Origin: an uncultured delta proteobacterium
Lineage (GTDB): Bacteria > Bdellovibrionota_C > UBA2361 > OMII01
Direction: 5' to 3'
DNA: 50,265 bases
Assembly (NCBI GenBank): GCA_903920005.1
Contig: CAIXKI010000098.1
Coordinates: 1-50,265, forward strand
Shown: piece by piece, positions 37,337 to 46,406 of the stretch
Layout: the number at the start of each line of letters is the position of its first letter
How positions within the stretch are numbered: the stretch's first letter is position 1
Program-made: the position numbers and the translations under genes
Notes under the pieces: model-generated
Seen by the model: only the letters and a program-made list of their open reading frames with translations
What the model was told of the DNA's origin: nothing
Databases searched by the model: none

Positions 37337-38455
37337 GTGACCGACAATTCGACCGAGATAGAGGCCACGGCAGGCTACATACCTCTGCGTTCCGTCGTTG
37401 AGGTGGCTGTGCGTTTGAAGGATCACCGAAAGGAGAGGGTCTTTGTTGTTGGTGGTTTCGTTCGCGATCTTCTTCTCCATCGTGTGATAGGTGATTTCGA
37501 CGTTGATCTTGTGGTCGAGGGGGATGGTCTTGGTTTCGCCCGAGAGCTTCGTTCAGCTCTCGGTGGAGAGCTTCGTGAGCATCCAAGTTTTCTTACCGCG
37601 AAATTGATAGCCCCGTTTCATCCAGTGCGGGGAGACGCGCCGTTCTTAAGTGAGGTAGATATAGCGACATCTCGAAAAGAGGAGTACGCAAGACCAGGGG
37701 CGTTGCCCGTGGTGACGCCAACATCTATCGAGCATGACCTGTGGCGTCGAGATTTCTCCACGAATGCCCTTGCGCTTCCTCTTGAGGTGTATCGGGAATT
37801 TCTGGATGGTGTCGTGGCGCAAGAGGATCTCTCTTCTCGTATCGTCGATCCGTGCGGGGGCCTCTCCGATCTTAAGAGCAACGAGATTCGAATCCTTCAT
37901 CCGAAGAGTTTTGTGGACGATCCTACTCGCCTCTTCAGGGCGGTGCGTTATGCAGTTCGACTATCGTTTCACTTCGATAAGGGGACATTATCCGGATTTT
38001 ACGATGCGGTGCGATGTGGGGTTGTGGCGACGCTAACGCCACGTCGAATCTGGAATGAGGTTGTGGTCGCGCTCGAAGAGCCGAGTCCCTCTGAAGTTAT
38101 TCAAGAGTTTATTGAGCGTGGTTTATTGAGTCACCTTGCTATCGTCCCGGCAGACCAAGAGGATTATGTTGTGGCAGCTCTTGAGCGAATCGAGAAACAA
38201 AGGTCACTTGTGAGTCCCGGTCAATTCAGAGAAGCGGCGAAGTTGATTGTTCTCGCGGGAATGCTCCAAGGAGGGCGGGAAGATGTGGCGCAGGCTACGA
38301 GTGAGGGTGGGAAAAAGATTAAAGCGGCGGCTCGAGTCGTAGAAGCGAAGACACTTCCAGGTGTTAATCCGTCCGATGATGAGGCGCTCGCGCTCTATGG
38401 GTTTCACGGGAGCGCCGATTTCTTGCGCACCATAGATCGAAAGGTTTCGGCATGA
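37337..38455 (+). CDS. CCA-adding-enzyme / poly(A) polymerase family nucleotidyltransferase
   Basis: The 372-residue class II nucleotidyltransferase begins with GTG. Motif A is VVGGFVRDLLL (residues about 37-47) with acidic residues in GDFDVD (52-57). The tRNA nucleotidyltransferase motif RRDFSTNALAL is at about 137. The string YARPGALPVVTPTSIEHDL between them is typical of CC- or A-adding and complete CCA enzymes. The C-terminal helical part is short and no HD domain is seen. It matures tRNA 3' ends, probably with CTP/ATP; a split CC-only or A-only specificity, or poly(A) polymerase, cannot be excluded. Its stop overlaps the ArgRS-like gene start (ATGA). Confidence 0.88.
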   Translation: MTDNSTEIEATAGYIPLRSVVEVAVRLKDHRKERVFVVGGFVRDLLLHRVIGDFDVDLVVEGDGLGFARELRSALGGELREHPSFLTAKLIAPFHPVRGDAPFLSEVDIATSRKEEYARPGALPVVTPTSIEHDLWRRDFSTNALALPLEVYREFLDGVVAQEDLSSRIVDPCGGLSDLKSNEIRILHPKSFVDDPTRLFRAVRYAVRLSFHFDKGTLSGFYDAVRCGVVATLTPRRIWNEVVVALEEPSPSEVIQEFIERGLLSHLAIVPADQEDYVVAALERIEKQRSLVSPGQFREAAKLIVLAGMLQGGREDVAQATSEGGKKIKAAARVVEAKTLPGVNPSDDEALALYGFHGSADFLRTIDRKVSA

Positions 38456-39750
38456 GCTCTTTGACAACCGCTCTTCACGACGCAGCTCTACGCCTCTACC
38501 CGGAAGTTCAGCTCAGCACAAAGGCTCGCTTTTTACCGATGTTCGATTTGGGGAAGGGGGAGATAAGCTCGACGGCGGCTATCGAGGTGGCTCGAGCGCT
38601 CCGGGGCGACGCCATGGCTATCGCGCAACGACTTATCGAAGAGCTCTCGCCCCGATTCGGTGGGACATGGAAGGTGGTGGCGGGGTATATCGTACTTTCC
38701 GATGTGTCATCGGAGCTTATACTCCAAGAAGTGCGAACTGGAGACATGGCCCTACCGAAGAGAACTTCAGGACGGCCTCGGTCGGTTATCTGTCTGACCC
38801 CAGATTCGATAACGCCCGTCTACGCTCGCATGCGGTTGTTGGCGAGCTCCGCGCTCCAAGCCTTTCTGACGGTCGCGATTGAAGGACGGTGTAGGGTTGG
38901 ATTTGAGCCGAGTCCTCCGCAAGAGGTGTCTTCTCTCGGAGCTGTTGTAACGCTCTTTAGAGAGGCCGTTGAGCGAGCGCTTGCGTCGGATTCGGAGGTT
39001 CGTCGAACGGCCATAGCCACTCATCTCATGGAAGAGCAGGTGGTGGGGGCCCCAACAACTATCGTGTGGACCTCTCATCATTACCACGAGCAGCTCCCCA
39101 AGGAGGTTAAGCGATTCTTCTCGGACGCTCGACGGGAAGGACATACCCTTCTCAAGATGCCTCCAGACGGATGGCTGCTTAGTCGGGATCGAGCGCTCTC
39201 TGAGATCCTAAGTCCGGGTAGTATTGAACGGGTGATAGGACGGTTATCTACGCAGGAAGCCTGGGCTAGGTGGCTGTTTCATATGGCATCCGCCACCCCT
39301 TCAGGAGATCTTGATCCCTCTGTCGCCCTCTATGATGAATGCGCATCGCCACGTTGGAGTCTCCAAGTGTTACACGAGCGACTTGTGGCCTTGGCTTCTT
39401 CCGTCGTGACTACTCCCCGGGCCGAGCTTCTTGATCGGGTGGGGGACTCCCTAGTAGAAGATCGAGTCTTGGCGTTACGGGCACTCTTTCTTCCGATGCT
39501 TACCTCTCGAGTTATTGAGGATGGGGAGGTTTTGGGATGGATTTCGACCGTAGAGGAGTTCGCCGCTCGGGCTCACGCTCGCTTGAACGCCCCCCACTTT
39601 AGGGCCGCGCTGTCGAAGTCGCCGCTTTCGCGAGATAATGTTCAGATAATTGCTAGTCTAGTGTTTGGAATTACCAGTATACTACCGGTTGTTACGGAGG
39701 ACGTATGCGCAAGGCAACAGCAGAACAGCAATCAACGGGATCAGACGTAG
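38452..39750 (+). CDS. Degenerate arginyl-tRNA synthetase-like protein
   Basis: A 432-residue protein that aligns by eye along the whole of ArgRS (about 550-580 residues) but lacks the catalytic signatures. Residues 30-95 follow the ArgRS-specific N-terminal domain (STAAIEVARALRGDAMAIAQ, then KVVAGYIVLS). Residues 111-155 follow the first Rossmann half, but HVGH is replaced by about YARM (124-127). Residues 203-250 follow the second half, and WLLSRDRA stands where the KMSKS-type loop would be. Residues 270-316 match the helical part with AxRW and DLDPSVALYDECASPRWSLQ. The last 100 residues match the DALR anticodon-binding bundle. Aminoacylation is unlikely; a tRNA-Arg-binding role is possible. 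It overlaps the tRNA nucleotidyltransferase gene (ATGA) and the SPOR gene. Confidence 0.72.
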   Translation: MSSLTTALHDAALRLYPEVQLSTKARFLPMFDLGKGEISSTAAIEVARALRGDAMAIAQRLIEELSPRFGGTWKVVAGYIVLSDVSSELILQEVRTGDMALPKRTSGRPRSVICLTPDSITPVYARMRLLASSALQAFLTVAIEGRCRVGFEPSPPQEVSSLGAVVTLFREAVERALASDSEVRRTAIATHLMEEQVVGAPTTIVWTSHHYHEQLPKEVKRFFSDARREGHTLLKMPPDGWLLSRDRALSEILSPGSIERVIGRLSTQEAWARWLFHMASATPSGDLDPSVALYDECASPRWSLQVLHERLVALASSVVTTPRAELLDRVGDSLVEDRVLALRALFLPMLTSRVIEDGEVLGWISTVEEFAARAHARLNAPHFRAALSKSPLSRDNVQIIASLVFGITSILPVVTEDVCARQQQNSNQRDQT

Positions 39751-40814
39751 GGCAGCGGCCTGGTTACGGCCTTCGCGCCAAAAACTCCGAAGACTCCAGG
39801 AGGCCTTCAATGTCGGGCAAACGAAGTAGTAGTAGGGGATGGGAGGTGCGCCTCGGCGCGCTTCAGGTAGTCGTGTGGCTCGGGTTGGCTATCGGTGCCG
39901 TTTTCGGTTCTTACTTCATCGGGTTCTTCTCAGGCAGATACGTTGGATTTGAGACCGCTCGGGCGGCCTCGGGTGTAGACGTCGCCAAGCTCTCGATCAC
40001 TGAAGAGTTCCCCGAGAGGACGGCTCAGAGCATGTCCGGCATATATGACCAGCTCAATAGCAACGCGACCGTAGGTAAAGAGGTCAAGCTGGTAGCACCG
40101 AAAAATGGCTCTACGGATGCCAAAGTTGCAAAGACTATCGACGAGATTAAAAGTGGGAGTACTGCTGGCGCTGTGAACGCGGCGAGTGCACAAATCGCCA
40201 ACGAAAAACCTAAGGCTGCGGACGCGGATCCGTTTCTTGATGTCGATTACGCCGATGCTCCGTCTGATAAGGGATCGGTGCTGGCTCCGGCAGTAGAGGG
40301 GTCGCTGCTCGCTCCGGCGGTAGAGGACACAGGCAAAGGTGGGGAGGTTAGGCTTCTTGGCCAGCAATCCGGTGAAAAGCCAGTCGATATCTTAAAGGTC
40401 GTTCCTGACGCTCCAAAGGTGCCAGAGGTAGAAGACTCGATCAAACAGCCTGTGAAGGCATCGAAGGTGGTAGAGGCGACTGAGGCTGATGCGAAGAAGG
40501 TAGCTGGGGATACGAAGTCCACTACTGCTCCTAAGGCTCTGAAGGGAGCCACCCAGGTTACTAAGAAGGTACCCCCCGGATACTTCGTTCAGGTCGCGGC
40601 CCCTAAGACCCTCAAGGATGCCGAGGTGGTAGCTAAGAGGCTGAGAGGTTCCGGCTTTCCGGTTATGATTGAGGACTTCAGCACAGGTAAGTCCCCGTAT
40701 TTTAGGGTTCTTGTGGGTCCTGAGGATAATAAAGTTCAGGCGGAACGCCTCGTTGGACAGGTTAAGCGAGAGAGTTATATCTCGGGCAAGCCCTTCATCC
40801 GACAGTCCAAATAG
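39705..40814 (+). CDS. SPOR-domain membrane protein
   Basis: A 369-residue bitopic protein. A cytosolic N-terminus of about 50 residues is followed by a TM helix at about 53-75 (LQVVVWLGLAIGAVFGSYFI). A long Ala/Lys/Asp-rich periplasmic linker contains a short near-duplication (VLAPAVEGSLLAPAVED). The C-terminal SPOR domain is at about 285-365 (GYFVQVAAPKTLKDAEVVAKRL, then YFRVLVGP). SPOR domains bind denuded glycan strands at the division site. The start at 39705 lies 46 bases inside the ArgRS-like gene and has the good ribosome site CGGAGGA; a later in-frame ATG at 39810 is possible. Division-site localisation is inferred from the family. Confidence 0.88.
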   Translation: MRKATAEQQSTGSDVGQRPGYGLRAKNSEDSRRPSMSGKRSSSRGWEVRLGALQVVVWLGLAIGAVFGSYFIGFFSGRYVGFETARAASGVDVAKLSITEEFPERTAQSMSGIYDQLNSNATVGKEVKLVAPKNGSTDAKVAKTIDEIKSGSTAGAVNAASAQIANEKPKAADADPFLDVDYADAPSDKGSVLAPAVEGSLLAPAVEDTGKGGEVRLLGQQSGEKPVDILKVVPDAPKVPEVEDSIKQPVKASKVVEATEADAKKVAGDTKSTTAPKALKGATQVTKKVPPGYFVQVAAPKTLKDAEVVAKRLRGSGFPVMIEDFSTGKSPYFRVLVGPEDNKVQAERLVGQVKRESYISGKPFIRQSK

Positions 40815-40952
40815 TGACGCAAGAAGCTCCTAGTATTCAGTAGCTGGGGCGAAGCTCCGATAGTGACAAAAGGGGCGTTTTTGAGAAAGTATAGTGGCTG
40901 TGTGCCTCATGCTGGGCGCTGTTCCTTCCTACTGTCTATTTGAATAGTTGCG

Positions 40953-42911
40953 ATGACTCCATCCACGCAAGAAGCGGTCTTTTCGTTATCGTCGCTTACG
41001 TGTGCGGCTGGTACCGATGTCGGTATGCGTCGGGAGGAGAATCAAGACTCGTTCGGAATCATTAAAACCGATTCGTTTCAAGGATTCTTCGTCGCGGATG
41101 GAATGGGGGGAGTTAATGGAGGGGCGATAGCTTCTCGTCTCGCCATCTCTACGATCCAGGAGCTGCTGCCGGGGTTGAAGGAGCAGATGTCGCCTGAGGC
41201 GCTCCGAACAGCTGTTGCCGAAATTAATACGCGGATTTTTGAACGCGGAAGCGCGCAGCCAGGTCTTGCGGGTATGGGGACCACTCTTGTGGGCTTGGTC
41301 TTTACTGTCGGCGGAATAATTAGCCTCAACGTCGGAGACTCTCGCGCGTACCGCATAAGAGGGGATTCTATAAAGCAGCTTTCTGAGGATCACACCGTAG
41401 TTAGCGAGCTTGTTAAATCTGGAGCGATATCAAATCAGGAGGCAGAGGGACATCCCGTGTCTCATATGTTGACGAGGTCGCTCGGGCCATTGCCTGAGGT
41501 CCTCATAGAGAGTCGATTTGAACTTGAGGCCCCGGCTCATGGGGATGTGTACGTTCTCTGCTCCGATGGTTTGTATAATTTCCTAAGTAATCAAGACATT
41601 TTCGACGTTATTAAACAGAACCCTCTCGATGACGCGAATCAGATCCTGATTAATCTCGCAAATCGAAGGGGTGGAACAGACAACATCACCGTTGTTGTTA
41701 TCTCCGTTGGTGATAGGCCGGGGAAGGGGCGGGGAAGTGAATATCGGACCGCGCGGGAAGCCGCTCCTCGTAGACAGGAATTGAGCGACACAGGACCGAA
41801 GGTCACGGCGACTAGCGCCACTCAGCTAGATTTGGATCCTCCAAAAATTCCTCCACCGATTGCTGAACCGAAGGACGCTGATAGTGAGCGTGAGCGTGTT
41901 CGCAGCAAGAACAAGGGAGGTACTGTTACCGATCCAATGTTGCCTGGGTACCTTAAGTTGGTTGCCGCGGTGGTTTTTGGTCTTATTGTTGGAGACATGG
42001 GGCGCAGATCGGCCGCATTTCCAAGTGTCGCCGCGTTCATTGAATCAACGCGGGATTCTATAATCGGGAGTGGTGGCGCGGAGAGCTCTACTGGGTTGAG
42101 GCAGATTCATCAGGACCTTCGTATCTCGTCTACCACAGGGCAGAGTAGGGAGGGGATATCAGATATTGCGCGTCGAGTTAGAGGGCAGGCAGGGACAGAT
42201 GTAGAGTCTGAGGAGTCTCCGCGCTCCACGCGGGAGCGGTCGGCATCGAGCCGAAGGGTATTGGAATCTCGGCTTGCACGTCTAGAAGGAGAGCTTTCCT
42301 CCATCGGAACTTTGTCGATAGCCGAAGCTACAAAGAGTCTGCAAAGTGTGACTTCTCGGGTTGAGGAACTACAGGGACGAACGGATCAGATTGAGATGCA
42401 GATAGACGCGGCGTCTCGAAAGTTGTCTCTCTGGTTCGGTCGGAAGAAGCGCTTAGAGACGAACGACCAAGATGTATTTCAACCTGCCAATGATCTTGAG
42501 AGGGTGGGGGCCGCATCGCCCGCCGTGAAGAGCAAAATAGCCGAATGCACCGAAGCATCGTATCTCCTGCAAGCTAAGCAGGATGAGTACGAACTCTACC
42601 CGGGTAACGAAAATTTGAGGGAGCAGGTCCGACAACTTCAGGGTAGCCGCGAAAAGCTTCTCGGAGAGTTACGTAACGAGGTTGATAAGGCGGTTGATGT
42701 CGTTTTAGCCGATACCAACCGAAGTCTAGAAGAATTAAAGTTGCAGCGCGATCTCCTTGTCGCTGAGTTCGAAGGCGTTCGAGAGGAGCGGGAGTTTCTC
42801 AAGGTTTTAGTCGATCCGGATGCGGCGCAACGGGATGCTCTCAAGGCGCGTTTGGAGCGTCAACTTGAAGAGCTTCGCTCTGGGCTCTCGGATCCGACCT
42901 CGGCGAAATAG
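40953..42911 (+). CDS. PP2C-type Ser/Thr phosphatase with TM helix and coiled-coil tail
   Basis: A 652-residue protein. Residues about 15-255 form a PP2C catalytic domain with metal-binding residues in ENQDSF (D32), ADGMGG (D49), GDSRAY, SDGLYNFL and GTDNIT. A Pro-rich linker leads to one TM helix at about 331-348 (LKLVAAVVFGLIVGDMG). The C-terminal 300 residues are extracytoplasmic if topology follows charge. They are rich in heptad-like coiled coil (about 425-480 and 535-645). Bacterial PP2C enzymes reverse Hanks-type kinase phosphorylation; no kinase gene is in the window. The catalytic domain is cytosolic in this model. The long coiled-coil tail is unusual. Confidence 0.88.
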   Translation: MTPSTQEAVFSLSSLTCAAGTDVGMRREENQDSFGIIKTDSFQGFFVADGMGGVNGGAIASRLAISTIQELLPGLKEQMSPEALRTAVAEINTRIFERGSAQPGLAGMGTTLVGLVFTVGGIISLNVGDSRAYRIRGDSIKQLSEDHTVVSELVKSGAISNQEAEGHPVSHMLTRSLGPLPEVLIESRFELEAPAHGDVYVLCSDGLYNFLSNQDIFDVIKQNPLDDANQILINLANRRGGTDNITVVVISVGDRPGKGRGSEYRTAREAAPRRQELSDTGPKVTATSATQLDLDPPKIPPPIAEPKDADSERERVRSKNKGGTVTDPMLPGYLKLVAAVVFGLIVGDMGRRSAAFPSVAAFIESTRDSIIGSGGAESSTGLRQIHQDLRISSTTGQSREGISDIARRVRGQAGTDVESEESPRSTRERSASSRRVLESRLARLEGELSSIGTLSIAEATKSLQSVTSRVEELQGRTDQIEMQIDAASRKLSLWFGRKKRLETNDQDVFQPANDLERVGAASPAVKSKIAECTEASYLLQAKQDEYELYPGNENLREQVRQLQGSREKLLGELRNEVDKAVDVVLADTNRSLEELKLQRDLLVAEFEGVREEREFLKVLVDPDAAQRDALKARLERQLEELRSGLSDPTSAK

Positions 42912-43220
42912 CGCACAGAGCGATATTTCTCTGGTCGTTTTCAGCGAATCGGGCTCTTGGCAGGGTGGTAACAAAGAGTATCTCAACCGATTTTGAGGGC
43001 TTTCCGGCAACGTCGGTGGCTGCCCAGAAAAAAGTCAACCTATCACGGAAGGGACGCTAGCGGGCTCTTTAGCTACCTCGGCCTCGTACCGCTCCAACGC
43101 TGAAAAAGCTCTTCGCGGACCTCTTTCAACGCCCTGGTAGGTGGCCAATAATGATCCTCTGGAAACAAGGGGTGTGCCGGAGTATCATTTCGGCACACCA
43201 CCTTTCACGAGGCCTTCACC
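42912..43220 (+). other. purH leader region with a hairpin
   Basis: This 309-base gap contains no supported gene. Its clearest element is a perfect nine-base hairpin, GGTGTGCCG/CGGCACACC (43171-43179/43191-43199) with an 11-base loop, 21 bases before the purH ATG. No T run follows. A ZTP or purine riboswitch was considered for this purine-operon leader, but their conserved cores were not found. Confidence 0.55.
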
Positions 43221-44801
43221 ATGAAAAAGTATGCCCTTCTCAGTGTATCGGATCGGACCGGATTACCTCAACTCGCGCAGGCTTTGCACTCAGCGGGCTA
43301 CACCCTTTTGGCGACCTCGGGCACGGCGAAAGCCCTGGAGGCTGACAAGATCCCATGGACGTCGGTTGAGGAGTATACGGGCCTTGCCGAGCTTCTTGAT
43401 GGCCGGGTGAAGACGCTGCATCCGAAGATTCATGGCGGTATACTGGCTCGCCGTGATCAGTCGCATCACCTCTCCCAGATGGCGCAAGCTGATATTGGAC
43501 CTATCGATGTTGTTGTGGTCAATCTCTATCCCTTTACCGCGTACCTAGACACCGAGCGTGCGAGTGACCCAGAGCAGATGACGGAGCTTGTTGACGTGGG
43601 TGGTCCAACGATGATTCGGGCTGCCGCGAAGAATCACCGCTTTGTTCTCCCGCTTGTCGATCCGGAGGATTATGCCGAGGTTATAGCAAAGCTTAGTTCG
43701 TCGAAATCTGCCGCCGATCCGTTTCCTCTGGAATTGCGTCGTCGGTACGCGTCTAAAGTTTTTACGACATTGTCGGAGTATGATGGAGCGATCGCTGGAT
43801 ACTTTGGCGGACTCTCTCAAGGAGAGGAGACGGGGGCTAAAATGCCGGATCGTTGTTCCATTACCTTGAGTAAGGTAAGCGAGCTGCGGTACGGAGAGAA
43901 TCCGCATCAAAGCGCCGCGCTCTACAAGGCTAGCTCAGGCCAGTTAAAGCTTTTCAATGGGCCAACGTGGACTCAGCACGGCGGAAAGGAGCTGTCGTAC
44001 AATAACATGCTCGATCTCGACGCCGGAATAAGGATTCTTTCCGATCTCCCTCAGGAGACAACGACGGTGGCCATCTTAAAGCACCTCAATCCGTGTGGAG
44101 TCGCTCGGGGCGCTACTGTAACTGAGGCCGTACAACGAGCGAAGGAGTGTGACCCTCGCAGCCATTTTGGTGGAGTGTTGGTTAGTAATCGTCCTGTCGA
44201 CAAGAGTGCGGCTGAGGAGATTCGGGGTGACTTCGCGGAGCTTGTAATTGCTCCAGGTTTTACGCCCGACGGACTCGAAACTCTACAGGTGAGCAAGAAT
44301 TTGCGCATCCTAAAGGTCGACGTGTCTCTCATGGAAGGGTTTGACGCGCGAACGATCGCTGGCGGCATACTCGTGCAGCAGCCAGACATTAATCGCTCTC
44401 GGATAGCGCATGCGACCCTTGTTTCGTCCCGTACCCCTTCGGATGAAGAGCTCTCAGACCTTGAATTGGCGTGGCGAATAGTCGGACATGTTAAATCAAA
44501 CGCGATCGTGCTGGTAAGGGATGGGCTCCTGATCGGTGTTGGTGCAGGTCAGATGAGTCGCATCGACTCGGTGGAGCTCGCTATTCGTAAGGCGAAGTTG
44601 CATGGACATCTTCTAAACGGCGCGGTCGCGGCCTCTGACGCGTTCTTCCCGTTCCCTGATTCGGTAGAGACGCTCAGCGCGGAGGGGATTACATGTATCG
44701 TTGCTCCTGCTGGCGCGCGAAGGGATGACGATGTGAAGGCAGTCGCGAATGAGCGTGGAGTCTCGTTGTTCTTCGCGAGCGATAGACACTTTAGACATTA
44801 A
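43221..44801 (+). CDS. purH: Bifunctional AICAR transformylase / IMP cyclohydrolase PurH
   Basis: The 526-residue protein has the N-terminal MGS-like IMP cyclohydrolase domain (ALLSVSDRTGL; DGRVKTLHPKIHGGILARRD; VVVNLYPF). The C-terminal AICAR transformylase domain contains LRYGENPHQSAALY and the KHLNPCGVA segment. It performs the last two steps of IMP synthesis, formylating AICAR with 10-formyl-THF and closing the ring. Length and order of domains are canonical. purD begins 17 bases downstream, so the genes are in one operon. Confidence 0.98.
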   Translation: MKKYALLSVSDRTGLPQLAQALHSAGYTLLATSGTAKALEADKIPWTSVEEYTGLAELLDGRVKTLHPKIHGGILARRDQSHHLSQMAQADIGPIDVVVVNLYPFTAYLDTERASDPEQMTELVDVGGPTMIRAAAKNHRFVLPLVDPEDYAEVIAKLSSSKSAADPFPLELRRRYASKVFTTLSEYDGAIAGYFGGLSQGEETGAKMPDRCSITLSKVSELRYGENPHQSAALYKASSGQLKLFNGPTWTQHGGKELSYNNMLDLDAGIRILSDLPQETTTVAILKHLNPCGVARGATVTEAVQRAKECDPRSHFGGVLVSNRPVDKSAAEEIRGDFAELVIAPGFTPDGLETLQVSKNLRILKVDVSLMEGFDARTIAGGILVQQPDINRSRIAHATLVSSRTPSDEELSDLELAWRIVGHVKSNAIVLVRDGLLIGVGAGQMSRIDSVELAIRKAKLHGHLLNGAVAASDAFFPFPDSVETLSAEGITCIVAPAGARRDDDVKAVANERGVSLFFASDRHFRH

Positions 44802-44818
44802 TTGCGAGTGGCATAGAT

Positions 44819-46084
44819 ATGAAAATTCTTGTTGTTGGAAGTGGCGCTCGGGAACATGCGTTGTGTTGGAGACTCGCGCGCTCTCCAGGTGTTACCGAGG
44901 TGCTTTGCGCGCCCGGCAATGCGGGAATTGCGGCGTGCGCTGAGATCGTGATGATAGCGCCAACTGCCGTTGGCGATCTTCTCTCTCTCGCGAAGGAGCG
45001 TGGCGTTGCGCTTACAATAGTCGGGCCTGAGGTGGCGCTTGAAGCGGGGATCGTTGATCTCTTTGAAGCACACAAGATGCCGATAGCGGGACCATCCAAG
45101 GCTGCCGCCATGCTGGAGACCTCAAAGTCTTTCGCGAAGGAGGTCATGGTTGCCGCTGGAGTTCCGACCGCGACGTATGAGGTGTTTACTTCAGAGGCTC
45201 CATTACGTGAGTACTGTAAGAGGCAGGGGGCTCCACTCGTGCTTAAAGCTGACGGATTGGCATCGGGAAAGGGGGTCTTCGTCATTCAGCACGAGCAGGA
45301 TTTCGAGGATGCCTTCGCGAGTTTATTCGGGTCACTCAAAGCGGAGAGAGTCGTTGTGGAGGAGTTCCTCGCCGGAGTGGAGGTGAGTTGCATTTTCGCC
45401 TCTAATGGAGAGGACTTGATTCCGCTCGCTCCGGCGCATGATTACAAGCGCCTCATGGATGAAGACCTGGGACCTAACACAGGTGGAATGGGCTCGGTTT
45501 GTCCCTCCCCGCGAATCTCTGGAGCTGAGTTAGAGTGGATTCAGGAGCGATGCGCCGCGCCGATTCTCAAGGAGATGAAGAAGCGCGGGACGCCATTTAA
45601 AGGTTTTCTGTACGCTGGTCTCATGGTGCCCACTGACCCCGCGCAGCGCCCAGAGGGGATTCGAGTACTTGAATACAACACCCGCCTTGGGGACCCCGAA
45701 TGTCAGTCGATCCTTGTGCGGCTCGCTAGCGCGCCGGTAGAATTGTTTGAGTGGATCGCGGGAGTCCGTGGCGAGAAACCAACTGTACAATGGAGTAACC
45801 TCACGAGTGTCTGTGTGGTTGTCGCGTCCAACGGCTATCCAGAGAACGTGATCACGGGTGATGAAATTGTGGGTGCGGAGCTCGCCTCTCTTGTGCCTGG
45901 GGTTGTTGTATTCCATGCAGCTACCGTTCGAAATGAGCGGGGGGCGCTTGTGTGCGCCGGAGGACGAACGTTAAGTATTGTCGGTATCGGTGAATCCCGA
46001 GAGAGCGCTCGTCGGTCGGCATACAAAGCTGTGGATATGATACAACTCAGGGGAAATAGAACGAGGCGGGATATTGGATCATAG
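44819..46084 (+). CDS. purD: Phosphoribosylamine-glycine ligase PurD
   Basis: A 421-residue ATP-grasp enzyme. The N-terminus has MKILVVGSGAREHAL. The ATP-binding loop is LKADGLASGKGV, and the metal/ATP site includes DEDLGPNTGGMG. YNTRLGDPECQ closes the active site. It forms glycinamide ribonucleotide (GAR) from phosphoribosylamine, glycine and ATP. It lies 17 bases after purH. The next gene begins eight bases after its stop. Confidence 0.98.
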   Translation: MKILVVGSGAREHALCWRLARSPGVTEVLCAPGNAGIAACAEIVMIAPTAVGDLLSLAKERGVALTIVGPEVALEAGIVDLFEAHKMPIAGPSKAAAMLETSKSFAKEVMVAAGVPTATYEVFTSEAPLREYCKRQGAPLVLKADGLASGKGVFVIQHEQDFEDAFASLFGSLKAERVVVEEFLAGVEVSCIFASNGEDLIPLAPAHDYKRLMDEDLGPNTGGMGSVCPSPRISGAELEWIQERCAAPILKEMKKRGTPFKGFLYAGLMVPTDPAQRPEGIRVLEYNTRLGDPECQSILVRLASAPVELFEWIAGVRGEKPTVQWSNLTSVCVVVASNGYPENVITGDEIVGAELASLVPGVVVFHAATVRNERGALVCAGGRTLSIVGIGESRESARRSAYKAVDMIQLRGNRTRRDIGS

Positions 46085-46091
46085 GGAACTC

Positions 46092-46406
46092 ATGTCTAAA
46101 ATATTTTTATGTACCTCCGTAGCGGTATTGTTCGGAGCTGTCTCGGGATACGCGGTGGAGCTTCGGATAGTTGATAGTGTCGGACTCTCCCGGGCGGTAA
46201 AGGTGGTGGACGATTCGTCATCGGTGATCCTTATGGTTGAGAATCCCAAGGAAGCGGGGGAAGAGTGCGTGCTTTCAAACGTGGACGGTCTCGCCTCGGA
46301 GCGCCGTGAAAGGATCTCACCTTCAGGTGAATGCGTTTTTAAAGATATCGCGGCTGGTACATGGCAGGTTGGATTCCCGCGCACAGTACGATGGAAGGTA
46401 AAGTAA
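46092..46406 (+). CDS. Small exported protein
   Basis: A 104-residue product with a cleavable signal peptide (hydrophobic residues about 4-18, cleavage near GYA). The mature part is about 80 residues, beta-rich, with two cysteines that could form one disulfide (GEECVLS, SGECVFK). ATG 46092 is chosen because AGGGA lies seven bases upstream; an in-frame TTG at 46074 is inside purD. It is immediately followed by the FAD oxidoreductase gene with no gap. No family is recognised, and its place in a purine operon gives no clear hint. Confidence 0.65.
   Translation: MSKIFLCTSVAVLFGAVSGYAVELRIVDSVGLSRAVKVVDDSSSVILMVENPKEAGEECVLSNVDGLASERRERISPSGECVFKDIAAGTWQVGFPRTVRWKVK

Noticed and set aside
42912-43170. 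ZTP or purine riboswitch in the purH leader
   Set aside because: The conserved cores of both classes were looked for and not seen.
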